Shown here one piece after another: positions 27,210-36,053 of a DNA stretch of 64,000 nt. The translations under genes and the position numbers were made by a program. The DNA is taken from the NCBI RefSeq assembly GCF_003111645.1, contig NZ_CP022187.1, positions 3,348,001 through 3,412,000 on the forward strand. Direction: 5' to 3'. How positions within the stretch are numbered: position 1 is the first letter of the stretch; every line of letters starts with the position of its first letter. A model generated the notes under the pieces. The model searched no databases. It was not told where the DNA came from and saw only the letters and a list, made by a program, of their open reading frames with translations. Origin of the DNA: Parazoarcus communis (GTDB lineage Bacteria > Pseudomonadota > Gammaproteobacteria > Burkholderiales > Rhodocyclaceae).

Positions 27210-28114
27210 CGGGCGTTCGCCGTGTTTCCGCGCAGTGCATCGACGAAGGCCTGCACCGCGATGGTCTGCCCGCGATCGCGGCGGGTGACGATGCTGAAGG
27301 CGGCCTGCTGGCTCAGCAGGTCGGGGCGCACGGGGCGCATGCGCTGCGACGCGACCCACTGTGCGGCATAGTGTTGCGGCAGGTAGCCGACAAACGCGCC
27401 CGACAGGATCAGGGTGGCCACCGCCTCCATGTGATGGACGGTCGCACTCGCATTGAGACGCGCCGTGCTGCTCAGCTCGCGGTTTTCGCGCATGTAGCCG
27501 CGGGAGACAAAGTCGAGCCCGTCGAGCTGCGTCAGCTCGACCCCGTCCGGCGCAGCGTCAAACAGCGGGTGACCGCTGCCGCAGTACAGCGTCAGGGTTT
27601 CGGTGTACAGCGGTTCGTAGCGCAGACCGGGCAGTTCGTTGTACGACGGCACGATGCCGACATGCAGCCGGCGCTCCTGCACCGCCTGTTCGATTTCGCT
27701 CGGTGACTTGATCTCGAGCCTGACGTGGAGATCGCCGCCGCGTTGCTTGAGCGCGAGAATGGCCGCACTGATGCGCGCCTGCGGATCGGTGAGGGTGTTG
27801 TCCACCACGCCGATGCCCAGCTCCCCGCCGATCTGCTGGTGGATGGCGCCGACGCCTGCGCGAAAGTCCTCGACCGAGTTCAGCAGCTGCTCGACCAGCA
27901 GGTAGGTCGCGCGCCCCTCGTCGGTGAGGCGGAAGCCCTGCCGGCCACGCTCGCACAGACGCACGCCGAGGCGCGACTCGAGTTCCGACATATGCGTGCT
28001 GATGGTCGACAGGTTCATGTCGAGCGTGGTCTCGGCGGCAGAAAATCCGCCGCAATCGGTGACGCTCTTGAAGATGCGCAGCAGGCGCAGGTCGATATCG
28101 GTCACGCGCAGCAT
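27194..28114 (-). CDS. LysR-family regulator
   Basis: 306 residues. The N-terminal helix-turn-helix region is DIDLRLLRIFKSVTDCGGFSAAETTLDMNLSTISTHMSELESRLG, followed by a substrate-binding domain (ELGIGVVDNTLTDPQARI; LHVGIVPSYNELPGLRYEPLY). It is divergent from the ureohydrolase-creatinase-exporter genes, with a 173-bp gap, and probably regulates them in response to a guanidino compound or product (inference). Confidence 0.88.
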   Translation of the reverse strand: MLRVTDIDLRLLRIFKSVTDCGGFSAAETTLDMNLSTISTHMSELESRLGVRLCERGRQGFRLTDEGRATYLLVEQLLNSVEDFRAGVGAIHQQIGGELGIGVVDNTLTDPQARISAAILALKQRGGDLHVRLEIKSPSEIEQAVQERRLHVGIVPSYNELPGLRYEPLYTETLTLYCGSGHPLFDAAPDGVELTQLDGLDFVSRGYMRENRELSSTARLNASATVHHMEAVATLILSGAFVGYLPQHYAAQWVASQRMRPVRPDLLSQQAAFSIVTRRDRGQTIAVQAFVDALRGNTANARPAGA

Positions 28115-28287
28115 GTGGATCGGCCTCCGGCGCCGGGGCGTGGTCGCACTGTGGTCATCGGGTCTCGTGTTGGCTGCAATGTTCTGAAAATCCGCAACTA
28201 AGGTTTCAACAATCGGGATTCAAGCCCGCGGGGCGGCGTGGAAGAATCGCTCATCACCTCCAGCATGTTGCCATCAGGAAGTCAGTC

Positions 28288-29256
28288 ATGAGTGAAAACA
28301 AGTTCGAGCCCATCACCGGAACGGTGATGCCACGCTATGCCGGCCTGCCCACCTTGATGCGTCTGCCCTTCACCCAGCTGACGGATGCAGACATCGGGGA
28401 AGTCGAGATCGGCCTGATCGGGGTGCCATGGGATGGTGGCACCACCAACCGCCCCGGCGCACGGCACGGGCCGCGTCAGTTGCGCGATCTGTCGACGATG
28501 GTGCGCAACGTCAACCGGGCCAGCGGCATCAATCCGTTTGCGCTGTGCAATTGTGCCGACCTCGGCGATGCGCCGGTCAATCCGGCCGACCTGCTCGATT
28601 CGCTGCAACGCATCGCCGGCTTCTACGACACGGTGTGCGGGCGGGGCATTGCGCCCCTGTCGGTGGGGGGCGACCACCTCGTCACCCTGCCGATCATGCG
28701 CGCGCTGGCAAAGAACGGGCCGGTTGGCATGGTCCATTTCGATGCCCACACCGACACCTGGGACACCTACTTCGGTGGCAACCCCTATACGCACGGGACG
28801 CCGTTCAGGCGCGCGATCGAAGAAGGTCTGCTGGACCCGAAGCGGACGGTGCAGATCGGCATTCGCGGCGCTCTTTACAACGACGGCGATAACGACTGGG
28901 GCGAGCGCCAGGGCATTCGCGTGATCGACATCGACGAGTTCCACGCCATGGGGCTGGATGCCGTCATCGCCGAGGCGCGCCGGGTGGTCGGCGATGGCCA
29001 GACCTATGTCAGCTTCGACGTCGACGCGCTCGACCCCGTCTATGCGCCCGGCACCGGCACGCCGGAGATCGGCGGACTGACCACGCTGGAAGCGCAGCGC
29101 ATGGTTCGCGGTCTGCGGGGTCTGAACCTGGTGGGGGGCGACGTGGTGGAAGTGTCGCCGCCTTTCGATCAGAGCGGCAACACCGCACTGGTCGGTGCGA
29201 CCATGATGTTCGAGATTCTGTGCGTGCTGGCCGACAGCATCGCGGCACGGCGATAA
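28288..29256 (+). CDS. Ureohydrolase of the agmatinase/guanidinobutyrase family
   Basis: 322 residues with the binuclear metal motifs of ureohydrolases: GGDHLVTLP, HFDAHTDTWD, and SFDVDALDPVYAPGTGTPEIGG. The family releases urea from agmatine, 4-guanidinobutyrate, 3-guanidinopropionate or other guanidino compounds, and recently recognised members attack guanidine or metformin. Because the next gene encodes creatinase, a non-agmatine guanidino acid is more likely than agmatine here. The ATG is preceded by CAGGAAG. Confidence 0.9.
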   Translation: MSENKFEPITGTVMPRYAGLPTLMRLPFTQLTDADIGEVEIGLIGVPWDGGTTNRPGARHGPRQLRDLSTMVRNVNRASGINPFALCNCADLGDAPVNPADLLDSLQRIAGFYDTVCGRGIAPLSVGGDHLVTLPIMRALAKNGPVGMVHFDAHTDTWDTYFGGNPYTHGTPFRRAIEEGLLDPKRTVQIGIRGALYNDGDNDWGERQGIRVIDIDEFHAMGLDAVIAEARRVVGDGQTYVSFDVDALDPVYAPGTGTPEIGGLTTLEAQRMVRGLRGLNLVGGDVVEVSPPFDQSGNTALVGATMMFEILCVLADSIAARR

Positions 29257-29299
29257 GCACGTTCGGACGCGGCCGGCATTGGGTCAGGCCATAGAAAAA

Positions 29300-29317
29300 C
29301 TAATGCCGGCCGATTAG
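29300..29317. promoter_or_regulatory. Inverted repeat upstream of creatinase
   Basis: CTAAT (29300-29304) and ATTAG (29313-29317) flank the palindromic GCCGGCCG. This may be a regulator site or an intercistronic structure; the half-site matches the one in the gap at 26137-26151, in the opposite arrangement. Confidence 0.35.
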
Positions 29318-29388
29318 AAATCGCTGCTTGTTGGGCTCACGGCCGATGCGAGATGCTTGCCTCGCCAATCATCCCGCCAGGAGCCATC

Positions 29389-30600
29389 ATGGACATGCCC
29401 AGCCTCATCACCCTGAACAACGGCCCCAAAGTGCGGCCGACTTTCAGCGCCCCCGAAGTCAACCGTCGCCTTGGTCTGCTGCGCGCCCACATGGCCGAGC
29501 AATCGCTCGAAGCCGTGGTGCTGACTTCGATTCACAACATCAACTACTACGGCGACTTTCTGTACTGCAGCTTCGGCCGCAGTTACGCGCTGGTCGTCAC
29601 CCAGGACACCTCGGTACTGATCACCACCAACATCGACGGTGGTCAGGGCTATCGCCGCTGCTACGGCGAAAACCTGATCTACACCGACTGGCAGCGCGAC
29701 AACTACGTCGTCGCGGTCAAGGAGGCGCTGCCGGGCAAGGCACGTCGTGTCGGCTTCGAGCAGGACCACCTCAACCTCGACAATCTGCGCAAGTTCGAGC
29801 ACGCCCGCCCCGACGTCGAGTGGGTCGATGTGGCGTCGGCCACCATGCGCATGCGCATGATCAAGTCGGACGAGGAAATTGCCCTGATCAAGATCGGCGC
29901 CGCGGTGGCCGACATCGGCGGCGCGGCCTGCGTCGACGCGATTGCCGAGAACGTGCCCGAGTACGAAGTCGCGCTGGCATCGACCGCCGCCATGGTGCGC
30001 GAGATCGCCAAGCGCGTGCCGCACTCGGAGCTGCGCGACACGTGGACGTGGTTCCAGTCCGGTATCAACACCGACGGTGCGCACAACCCGGTCACCACCC
30101 GGCGCGTGCAGCGTGGCGACATCCTGTCGCTGAACTGCTTTCCGATGATCGCCGGCTACTACACCGCGCTCGAGCGCACGCTGTTCTTCGGCGAGCCGAG
30201 CGCCCGCCACCTCGAACTGTGGGAGATCAACTGCAAGGTGCATCGCCGCGGCCTCGAACTGATCCGTCCGGGCGCGCGCTGCTGCGACATCGCGGCCGAG
30301 CTCAACGAGATCTATCGCAGCCACGGCCTGCTGCAGTACCGCACCTTCGGCTACGGTCACTCGTTCGGCGTACTCAGCCACTACTACGGTCGCGAGGCCG
30401 GCCTCGAACTGCGCGAGGACATCGAGACCGTGCTTGTCCCCGGCATGGTGGTCTCGATGGAGCCGATGATCATGCTGCCCGAAGGCATGGCCGGCGCCGG
30501 TGGCTACCGCGAGCACGACATTCTTGTCGTCACCGAACAGGGTGCGGATAACATCACCGCCTTCCCGTTCGGGCCCGAGCACAACATCATTTCCGCGTAA
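29389..30600 (+). CDS. Creatinase (creatine amidinohydrolase)
   Basis: 403 residues from ATG 29389 (AGGAG five bases upstream), exactly the length of Pseudomonas creatinase. The pita-bread fold region matches that enzyme very closely in stretches such as SIHNINYYGDFLYCSFGR, DTWTWFQSGINTDGAHNPVTTR, GDILSLNCFPMIAGYYTALERT and YRTFGYGHSFG. The His in GAHNP corresponds to the catalytic His of creatinase. It hydrolyses creatine to sarcosine and urea without metal. With the ureohydrolase upstream and a transporter downstream it forms a guanidino-compound catabolic unit. Confidence 0.93.
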   Translation: MDMPSLITLNNGPKVRPTFSAPEVNRRLGLLRAHMAEQSLEAVVLTSIHNINYYGDFLYCSFGRSYALVVTQDTSVLITTNIDGGQGYRRCYGENLIYTDWQRDNYVVAVKEALPGKARRVGFEQDHLNLDNLRKFEHARPDVEWVDVASATMRMRMIKSDEEIALIKIGAAVADIGGAACVDAIAENVPEYEVALASTAAMVREIAKRVPHSELRDTWTWFQSGINTDGAHNPVTTRRVQRGDILSLNCFPMIAGYYTALERTLFFGEPSARHLELWEINCKVHRRGLELIRPGARCCDIAAELNEIYRSHGLLQYRTFGYGHSFGVLSHYYGREAGLELREDIETVLVPGMVVSMEPMIMLPEGMAGAGGYREHDILVVTEQGADNITAFPFGPEHNIISA

Positions 30601-30611
30601 GGGGAATCGGC

Positions 30612-31505
30612 ATGACACCGCGCGCGCTGCTGGCCGCCCTGTTCACCATTGTGGTGTGGGCGTCGCTCGCCTTGCTGACCGACCGGGTGAGCCATGTTCC
30701 GCCCCTCGTGAGTTCCGGCCTTGCCCTGTTCGTGGGCGGTCTGGTGGGTGGCGGCCTGCGGCCGCACGCGTGGCGCACACAGCCGCGCGCCTATGCGGTC
30801 GGGGTTGGCGGGCTGTTCGGCTACCACGCCCTGCTGTTTGCGGCCTTCGGTCTGGCGCCGGCGGTCGAGGTCAACCTGCTGCAATACCTGTGGCCGCTGC
30901 TCATCGTGCTGCTGACGCCGGTCTTCCTGCCCGGCAACCGTCTGGGCGTGAATCACGTGCTGAGCGCGGTGCTGGGTTTCGGCGGCGCGGTCCTGATCCT
31001 CGGGGGCGAGAAGTTCTCGATCTCAAGCGAGCATGCGCTGGGATACCTGAGCGCAATCGCGGCGGCTATCGTTTGGGCGGGCTATTCCCTCGGCTGCCGC
31101 CGGATGCCGTCGTTTCCGACCGCGGCCATCGGTGCGTGCTGCCTGATGGCGGGTGCCGCGTCGATTTTGCTGCATCTGGCACTGTTCGGCAGTGCCGGCC
31201 TGCTTGGTCTGTCCGGCAGCGACCTCGCCCTGATTGCGGGTCTGGGCCTGGGGCCGATGGGGCTGGCCTTTCTGACCTGGGACATCGCACTGAAGCATGG
31301 TGATCCGCGCGCGGTCGGTGCCCTGGCTTACCTGACGCCCTTGTTGTCGACCATTCTGCTGATCGTGGTGAATGGCCATCACTTCGGACCCGCAACCGGC
31401 TTCGCGGCAGCGGCCATTCTCAGCGGTGCCTTGCTCGGCAATCTGCGCTGGCCCATGCTGGCGCGCTTCCTTCCGCGGCGATCGGCCGCCAGCGCGCCGC
31501 GTTGA
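30612..31505 (+). CDS. EamA-family membrane transporter
   Basis: 297 residues with about ten hydrophobic helices and two EamA repeats (first LPAVEVNLLQYLWPLLIVLLTPVFL; second LAFLTWDIALKHGDPRAVGALAYLTPLLSTILLIV), as in DMT exporters of the YddG type. It starts 11 bp after creatinase and is therefore in the same transcript. It probably exports or imports an amino acid or breakdown product; direction and substrate are unknown. Confidence 0.85.
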   Translation: MTPRALLAALFTIVVWASLALLTDRVSHVPPLVSSGLALFVGGLVGGGLRPHAWRTQPRAYAVGVGGLFGYHALLFAAFGLAPAVEVNLLQYLWPLLIVLLTPVFLPGNRLGVNHVLSAVLGFGGAVLILGGEKFSISSEHALGYLSAIAAAIVWAGYSLGCRRMPSFPTAAIGACCLMAGAASILLHLALFGSAGLLGLSGSDLALIAGLGLGPMGLAFLTWDIALKHGDPRAVGALAYLTPLLSTILLIVVNGHHFGPATGFAAAAILSGALLGNLRWPMLARFLPRRSAASAPR

Positions 31506-31640
31506 GTCCGGCGCCGGCCGCATTCAAATTTCCCGTCGCAGGTATCCCGGGAAAATCGAGACGCGGATAGACTTGTTTCCGCACGTGCGAGCCCGGGGCG
31601 CGATCCGCTCCGGGGTGCACATAACAAGGAGATTCCCGAC

Positions 31641-32351
31641 GTGTTGTCCGATCACAACGAGCAGTATGTCTTTGCCCCGGCCGTACCCAGTGTCGCAGTG
31701 AGCGGGAGCGCAAAGCGCTTTCCGGTGCGCCGTGTGTATTGCGTGGGCCGCAACTACGCCGACCACGCGCGCGAAATGGGCCACGATCCCGACCGCGAGC
31801 CGCCGTTCTTCTTTACCAAGCATCCAGACAGCCTGATCGCATCGGGCAGCGTGTTTCCGTATCCGAGCGAATCGAACGATGTTCATCACGAGATCGAACT
31901 TGTTGTCGCGATTGGTCGCGGTGGGCGCAACATTGCAGCCGAAGACGCGCTTGAGCATGTGTTCGGCTACGGCGTCGGTCTCGACATGACGCGGCGCGAC
32001 CTGCAGGGCGCGGCAAAGAAAGCGGGCCGTCCGTGGGAGATCGGCAAGGCCTTCGACGCCGCGGCGCCGTGCTCCGAGATCGTGCCGGCAAGCGGCAGCG
32101 GTCATCCGGCCGCCGGCGAGATCTGGCTCGACGTCAACGGTGAGCGCCGCCAGCAGGGTGATCTTTCCTCGCAGATCTGGAGCGTGCCCGAAGTGATCGC
32201 CCACCTGTCGCGCTATTTCGCCCTCGAAGCCGGCGACCTGATCTACACCGGCACGCCCGCCGGGGTAGGGCCGGTGAAAGTCGGCGACCGCCTCGAGGGC
32301 GGGATCGCCGGTGTGGGCAGCATCGCTGTGACCGTCGGTGAGAAGCGCTGA
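31641..32351 (+). CDS. Fumarylacetoacetate hydrolase-family protein
   Basis: 236 residues from GTG 31641. The FAH fold motifs are [43 protein letters not shown], and [18 protein letters not shown], with metal ligands typical of the family. Close relatives are fumarylpyruvate hydrolase and related dioic acid hydrolases. It is 135 bp after the EamA gene, so its membership in the creatinase operon is uncertain. A fumarylpyruvate-type activity is the best guess. Confidence 0.88.
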   Translation: MLSDHNEQYVFAPAVPSVAVSGSAKRFPVRRVYCVGRNYADHAREMGHDPDREPPFFFTKHPDSLIASGSVFPYPSESNDVHHEIELVVAIGRGGRNIAAEDALEHVFGYGVGLDMTRRDLQGAAKKAGRPWEIGKAFDAAAPCSEIVPASGSGHPAAGEIWLDVNGERRQQGDLSSQIWSVPEVIAHLSRYFALEAGDLIYTGTPAGVGPVKVGDRLEGGIAGVGSIAVTVGEKR

Positions 32352-32393
32352 ACGCCAAGGGGGCGGGGCGACGCAGTCCGCCGTGAGCGCCGT

Positions 32394-32849
32394 TCAATCG
32401 ACGGACTGGCGTCCCAGGTGTTTCAGATAGGCCACGAGCTCCCAGATCTGTTCTTCCGAGAACGCCTCGCCCCAGGGCGGCATGACGTCGGCTGTCTGGC
32501 GTCCTTCCGAGATGGTCTTGAAGGCTTCTTCGGCACTCAGGTCGGTGCGGCCCTTGAAGTCGGGGGCCCGCCCGCCGATTCCTTCGTGGCCGTGGCAGTA
32601 GCCCGCGCAGGTTTTTGCGAAGCGCTTGCGCCCGGTCTCGATGCGGGCCGGGTCCATGAGGTCGAATGGCAATACTGCGCCGCCCCTGGGAGCGGGCGCT
32701 GCCTGCTGTGTGCGCGGGCTGTCGGCAGGCGGAGCGACGGCGAAGGCGGGGGTGACAGCCCACAGTGAAAGCAGGATGGCTGCGAGGAGGCCCAGTGAAT
32801 TGCGTTGGGCCATGGCGGTCAGGGCGAATGCGCGGTCATTCCGGTTCAT
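32394..32849 (-). CDS. Periplasmic cytochrome c with CX3CH haem motif
   Basis: 151 residues from ATG 32849, with GGAG seven bases upstream favouring it over the ATG at 32861. A signal peptide ends near TPAFA. The single haem site reads C-A-G-Y-C-H, three residues between the cysteines instead of two; the codons (TGC GCG GGC TAC TGC CAC) are clear. The later Met in DVMPPWGEAFS is the likely axial ligand, and SEEQIWELVAYLKHL is the usual class I C-terminal helix. It follows the PQQ dehydrogenase gene and is its probable electron acceptor. Confidence 0.9.
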   Translation of the reverse strand: MNRNDRAFALTAMAQRNSLGLLAAILLSLWAVTPAFAVAPPADSPRTQQAAPAPRGGAVLPFDLMDPARIETGRKRFAKTCAGYCHGHEGIGGRAPDFKGRTDLSAEEAFKTISEGRQTADVMPPWGEAFSEEQIWELVAYLKHLGRQSVD

Positions 32850-32930
32850 GTGCAACTCCATTCGTTCGGGTGTGATGGTCTGCGCAGGGGCGCGAACGAC
32901 ATCGCCGGCCCCTGCAGATGGGCGGGTGCC

Positions 32931-34595
32931 TTAATCGAGCGTGAAGCCGATCAGGGCTGCGCCGCCCGGCAGATCCTTGATCTGGGGGAAGGCGCCGGCG
33001 AGAAAGCCGGGGGCGTGGGAGCCGAGACCGGTCGGAATCACGATGTACTGCTTTCCATTGACCGCGTAGCTCACCGGTCCACCGCGTACCCCCGACCCGG
33101 CACTGAACTGCCACAAGGCTTTGCCGTTGTCGGCATCGTAGGCATACAGATGGCCTTCCATGTCACCTGTAAACACCAGCCCGCCAGCGGTGGTGAGCAC
33201 GCTGCTCAGTGGTGGCAGTTCATAGCGCACGCTCCACTTCAGCTTGCCGGTGAGCGGGTCGCGCGCATCGAGGCGGCCGTCAGGCTTCTTTCCGCCCGGC
33301 GGCGCTACCAGCTTGATCTCGTCGATGCCGAGTGAGAGCGCCGAAATCGCTCGCAGGCTTGCAGGATCGTCCTTGCCCGACACCACTTCGTTGCACACTT
33401 CCATGCCGTGCGAGTACCACAGGCCGGTGCCGGGGTTGTAGGCGCCGTGGTTCCAGCTGCGTGCGCCCAGCAGGTTGGGGCACAGCAGTTCGCGCTTGCC
33501 CGGCTGCGGGCGGCGCGGCTCGATGAGCTCGCCGGTCTTCGGGTCGATGCCCTTGGCCCAGTTCATGTTCTCGGCGAACTGCCACACGTTCTCAAGCTTG
33601 CCGTCAGCCTTGTCCATCACGAACACGAAGCCGCTCTTGTTCAGATGGACGATCACATCCTTGCCGTCCTTCTTCACCACCAGCGCCTCGTAGGCGGAGT
33701 CGAAATCCCAGGTGTCGTGCGGGATCTCCTGACGATGCCACTTCAGCTTTCCCGACTTGGGGTCCAGCGCGAGCAGGGTGGCGGTGTATTTGTTGTCGCC
33801 CTCGCGTCCCGGTGTGTAGTAGTCGGGCGCTGCGTTCGAGGTGCCGATGTAGATCGTGTCCGATTCGGCGTCGTAGGTGCCCGGCATCCAGGCCGACCCG
33901 CCGCCGACCTTGCCGCTGTCGCCGGGCCAGCTCTTGGGGTCGTCCTTGATGATCTCGAAATTCCATACCGGTTTGCCGGTGTCCGCATTCACCGCGTAGA
34001 TTTTGCCCGCGATCGGCTGATCGCCGCCGGTGGTACCGCCGAACAGGACGTCTCCCGCCAGTTGCGGCGGCGCCGAGAACAGCGCGCCGTACTGGGTCTT
34101 GAGGTCGGTGAGCTGGGTGGACCAAAGCTGTTTGCCGGTTTTCTGATCGAGGGCGACAAAGCGCCCATCGAGTGTGCCGAGGAAGACCTTGCCACGGCCT
34201 ACGGTCACACCGCGGCTGGCCGCTGCATAGAACACCTGCTTTGACAGCGGGTCGAGCTTGGGTTCGAAGTGCCACAGGGTCTTGCCGCTGGCTGCGTCTA
34301 CCGCCCACACGTTGTTGTTGGCCGAGATGTAGTACAGCACGCCGTCGATCACGATCGGCGTGGCCTGCAGCCCGTGGGTGATGTTGCCCGGCTGGTGGAT
34401 CCACGCCACTTTCAGGTTCTTGACCGTGTCCTTGTTGATCTCGGTCAGCGGGCTGTAGCGCCAGGCATTGGAGGTGCGGTGATACTGCGGCCAGTTGTCG
34501 GGGTCGACCGAGCCGGGACCGGCGCTGGTTGCGGCGATGACACTGGCGCAGGTCAGGGACAGTACAAGGGGGGTGAGGCGGATGCTTGGCTTCAT
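32931..34595 (-). CDS. PQQ-dependent alcohol dehydrogenase, lanthanide-type motif
   Basis: 554 residues from ATG 34595 (CGGAG upstream), signal peptide to about residue 22. The eight-bladed quinoprotein propeller is evident from repeats such as YAVNADTGKPVW and LALDPKSGKLKW. Key site: HDTWDFD, with catalytic Asp297 and a second Asp299 two residues on, the residue that marks lanthanide-dependent (XoxF/PedH-type) enzymes. Asn254 (GTSNAAPD) is kept. The adjacent Cys-Cys pair of methanol dehydrogenases is absent and the usual Glu metal ligand appears as Asp192 (GGDQPIAG). It oxidises an alcohol in the periplasm; the substrate is unknown. Confidence 0.9.
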   Translation of the reverse strand: MKPSIRLTPLVLSLTCASVIAATSAGPGSVDPDNWPQYHRTSNAWRYSPLTEINKDTVKNLKVAWIHQPGNITHGLQATPIVIDGVLYYISANNNVWAVDAASGKTLWHFEPKLDPLSKQVFYAAASRGVTVGRGKVFLGTLDGRFVALDQKTGKQLWSTQLTDLKTQYGALFSAPPQLAGDVLFGGTTGGDQPIAGKIYAVNADTGKPVWNFEIIKDDPKSWPGDSGKVGGGSAWMPGTYDAESDTIYIGTSNAAPDYYTPGREGDNKYTATLLALDPKSGKLKWHRQEIPHDTWDFDSAYEALVVKKDGKDVIVHLNKSGFVFVMDKADGKLENVWQFAENMNWAKGIDPKTGELIEPRRPQPGKRELLCPNLLGARSWNHGAYNPGTGLWYSHGMEVCNEVVSGKDDPASLRAISALSLGIDEIKLVAPPGGKKPDGRLDARDPLTGKLKWSVRYELPPLSSVLTTAGGLVFTGDMEGHLYAYDADNGKALWQFSAGSGVRGGPVSYAVNGKQYIVIPTGLGSHAPGFLAGAFPQIKDLPGGAALIGFTLD

Positions 34596-34672
34596 GGTGT
34601 CTCCGTATATTTTCCGGTGTGGATGGCTGCGTCCGGCGCGGGTCGGGCCGGTGTCAGGTGCAGCACGGGTGC

Positions 34673-35554
34673 TTACCAGGCGTAGGCGTACTTGAGATTC
34701 AGGCTGTTGGTCGCTGCGCGGTTCTTGCCCTCGATGCCGCCGGAGTAGCGCAGGGTCAGCGACTGGTTGCCGTAGTACTTGAACATCACGCCCAGACCGG
34801 CTGTGAGTTCGTGATTGCGCGGGTTGCGCGCGCCAGTGGCCTTGTTCGTCCATGCAGCCTGCGACTCGTAGTCGAGGGCGATGAAGGGTTCAATCACGTC
34901 GCCCATGGCATATCCCAAGCGATGGTTGGTATGAAAGATGGTGCCGGGCGTGGCGTCGGCGTCGGTGGACTTGCCGAAGAACACAAAGCCGGCATCGGCG
35001 GTGTAGCTCACCTTGCCGAGCTGCAGGTCCCAGAACAGGCTCGAGTAGTTCTTCCACACGTCGCCGCCACCGACGTCCGAGTCGCCAACCGGCACTTGCA
35101 TGAAGGTCTGGAAGCCCAGCGTGGCATTGGCTGAGGGCTTGTACCAGATCGCCGGTCCGGTGAGCGGGTCGCCGATACCACTGGACGAGCTGCGGTTGGC
35201 GCTACTGCGGATGCTCACTTCCGGCACGATGATCTCGTAGGCAATGCCGATATCCGGATGCGATTCCGGCGACCAGAAACGGACGTACTTCGACATGCCT
35301 ACGATGACGTCCGCACCAGGTGCATCTTTGCGTTTGCTGCGCGAATCCCACAGTCGGTTGCTGTCCTGGAAGGTCGCGTACTGGACGAATACGTTGAAGG
35401 GTTTGAATCCGACGGGTAGTTCGTATTCATGAGGGCCGATCACGTCGAACGTGACCTGGGCCTGGGTCGGTGCGCCGCAGCCCAGGCCGGCTGCCATGGC
35501 CAGTGCGGCTGCCATGCGTTTCGGGGCTGGTGGGTAAGAGCTCAGTCCGAACAT
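34673..35554 (-). CDS. Outer-membrane beta-barrel protein, phenol meta-pathway (SphA-like) family
   Basis: 293 residues from ATG 35554, with AGGAG upstream and a signal peptide ending PTQA. The mature part has alternating beta strands (YKPSANATLGFQTFMQVPVG; LGVMFKYYGNQSLTLRYSGG) and ends in an aromatic residue (KYAYAW), the outer-membrane insertion signal. It resembles the MetA-pathway/SphA family associated with uptake of hydrophobic substrates. As first gene of the operon with the PQQ dehydrogenase and cytochrome, it probably admits the alcohol substrate. Confidence 0.85.
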   Translation of the reverse strand: MFGLSSYPPAPKRMAAALAMAAGLGCGAPTQAQVTFDVIGPHEYELPVGFKPFNVFVQYATFQDSNRLWDSRSKRKDAPGADVIVGMSKYVRFWSPESHPDIGIAYEIIVPEVSIRSSANRSSSSGIGDPLTGPAIWYKPSANATLGFQTFMQVPVGDSDVGGGDVWKNYSSLFWDLQLGKVSYTADAGFVFFGKSTDADATPGTIFHTNHRLGYAMGDVIEPFIALDYESQAAWTNKATGARNPRNHELTAGLGVMFKYYGNQSLTLRYSGGIEGKNRAATNSLNLKYAYAW

Positions 35555-35660
35555 CCTTTGTCTCCTGATTTTTTGATTTTGCCGGCAATGGTCGCCACGA
35601 AGGCCTGCGACTGTCACCGCGGTCGTGCCAGGCGTTGATGCAAGACACGATGGGCACTAC

Positions 35661-35675
35661 GCAACTTTCCTGCCA
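35661..35675 (-). promoter_or_regulatory. Sigma-54 promoter of the PQQ dehydrogenase operon
   Basis: Read on the minus strand the sequence is TGGCAG-N5-TTGC, with invariant GG and GC at -24 and -12 and the exact spacing. It lies 107 bp upstream of the beta-barrel gene start and points toward it. Confidence 0.8.
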
Positions 35676-35738
35676 CAAAAAGAAGTACATAAAAACAATG
35701 GCTTGGCGGAATTCTTCCTGTCTCTGCGCGGTGACAGC

Positions 35739-35759
35739 TGTCGCTGTTTGTGTGCGACA
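35739..35759. promoter_or_regulatory. Upstream activating sequence (TGTCGC-N9-GCGACA)
   Basis: A perfect 6+6 inverted repeat with a 9-bp spacer about 65 bp upstream of the leftward sigma-54 promoter. The same half-sites recur at 35914-35940. This is where an NtrC-type activator would bind. Confidence 0.65.
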
Positions 35760-35913
35760 TCCGTTACAGCCGTGACGTCCACAGGCTTGCGTTCTGGCGT
35801 TGCCATGCGGCTGCCGGCGGACCCCTCGGGAGGACCGGGCAAGTCTGTTCGATCTCCCATCCTCGTCCGTGCCGAGGACACGTAGCGCCAGGCGGACATC
35901 CGTTTAATGCGCA

Positions 35914-35940
35914 GCGACATCTGTCGCTGTCGCTGCGACA
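35914..35940. promoter_or_regulatory. Clustered activator half-sites (GCGACA, TGTCGC x2, GCGACA)
   Basis: Four half-sites lie within 27 bp: GCGACA at 35914-35919, TGTCGC at 35922-35927 and 35928-35933, GCGACA at 35935-35940. They are about 100 bp upstream of the rightward sigma-54 promoter and match the repeat at 35739-35759, so one activator may serve both operons. Confidence 0.65.
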
Positions 35941-36038
35941 CATCGGAGTCCGTGGCGCTTCGATGTGTGCCGGAAAAATAATCTTTAAAACATTGAAAAC
36001 AAGGGGTTGAGGCGCTTCTTTGGCTGTCGGTCGGCGCC

Positions 36039-36053
36039 TGGCATTGCTCTTGC
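36039..36053 (+). promoter_or_regulatory. Sigma-54 promoter of the acoABC-like operon
   Basis: TGGCAT-N5-TTGC at exact -24/-12 spacing, 91 bp upstream of the E1 alpha start. The rest of the 35555-36143 gap contains the divergent sigma-54 promoter and the activator sites, and no open frame I would call a gene. Confidence 0.85.

Noticed and set aside
28115-29388. Guanidine riboswitch upstream of the ureohydrolase or creatinase genes
   Set aside because: Neither gap shows the conserved elements of the guanidine riboswitch classes; the 28115-28287 gap looks like an ordinary LysR-divergent region.
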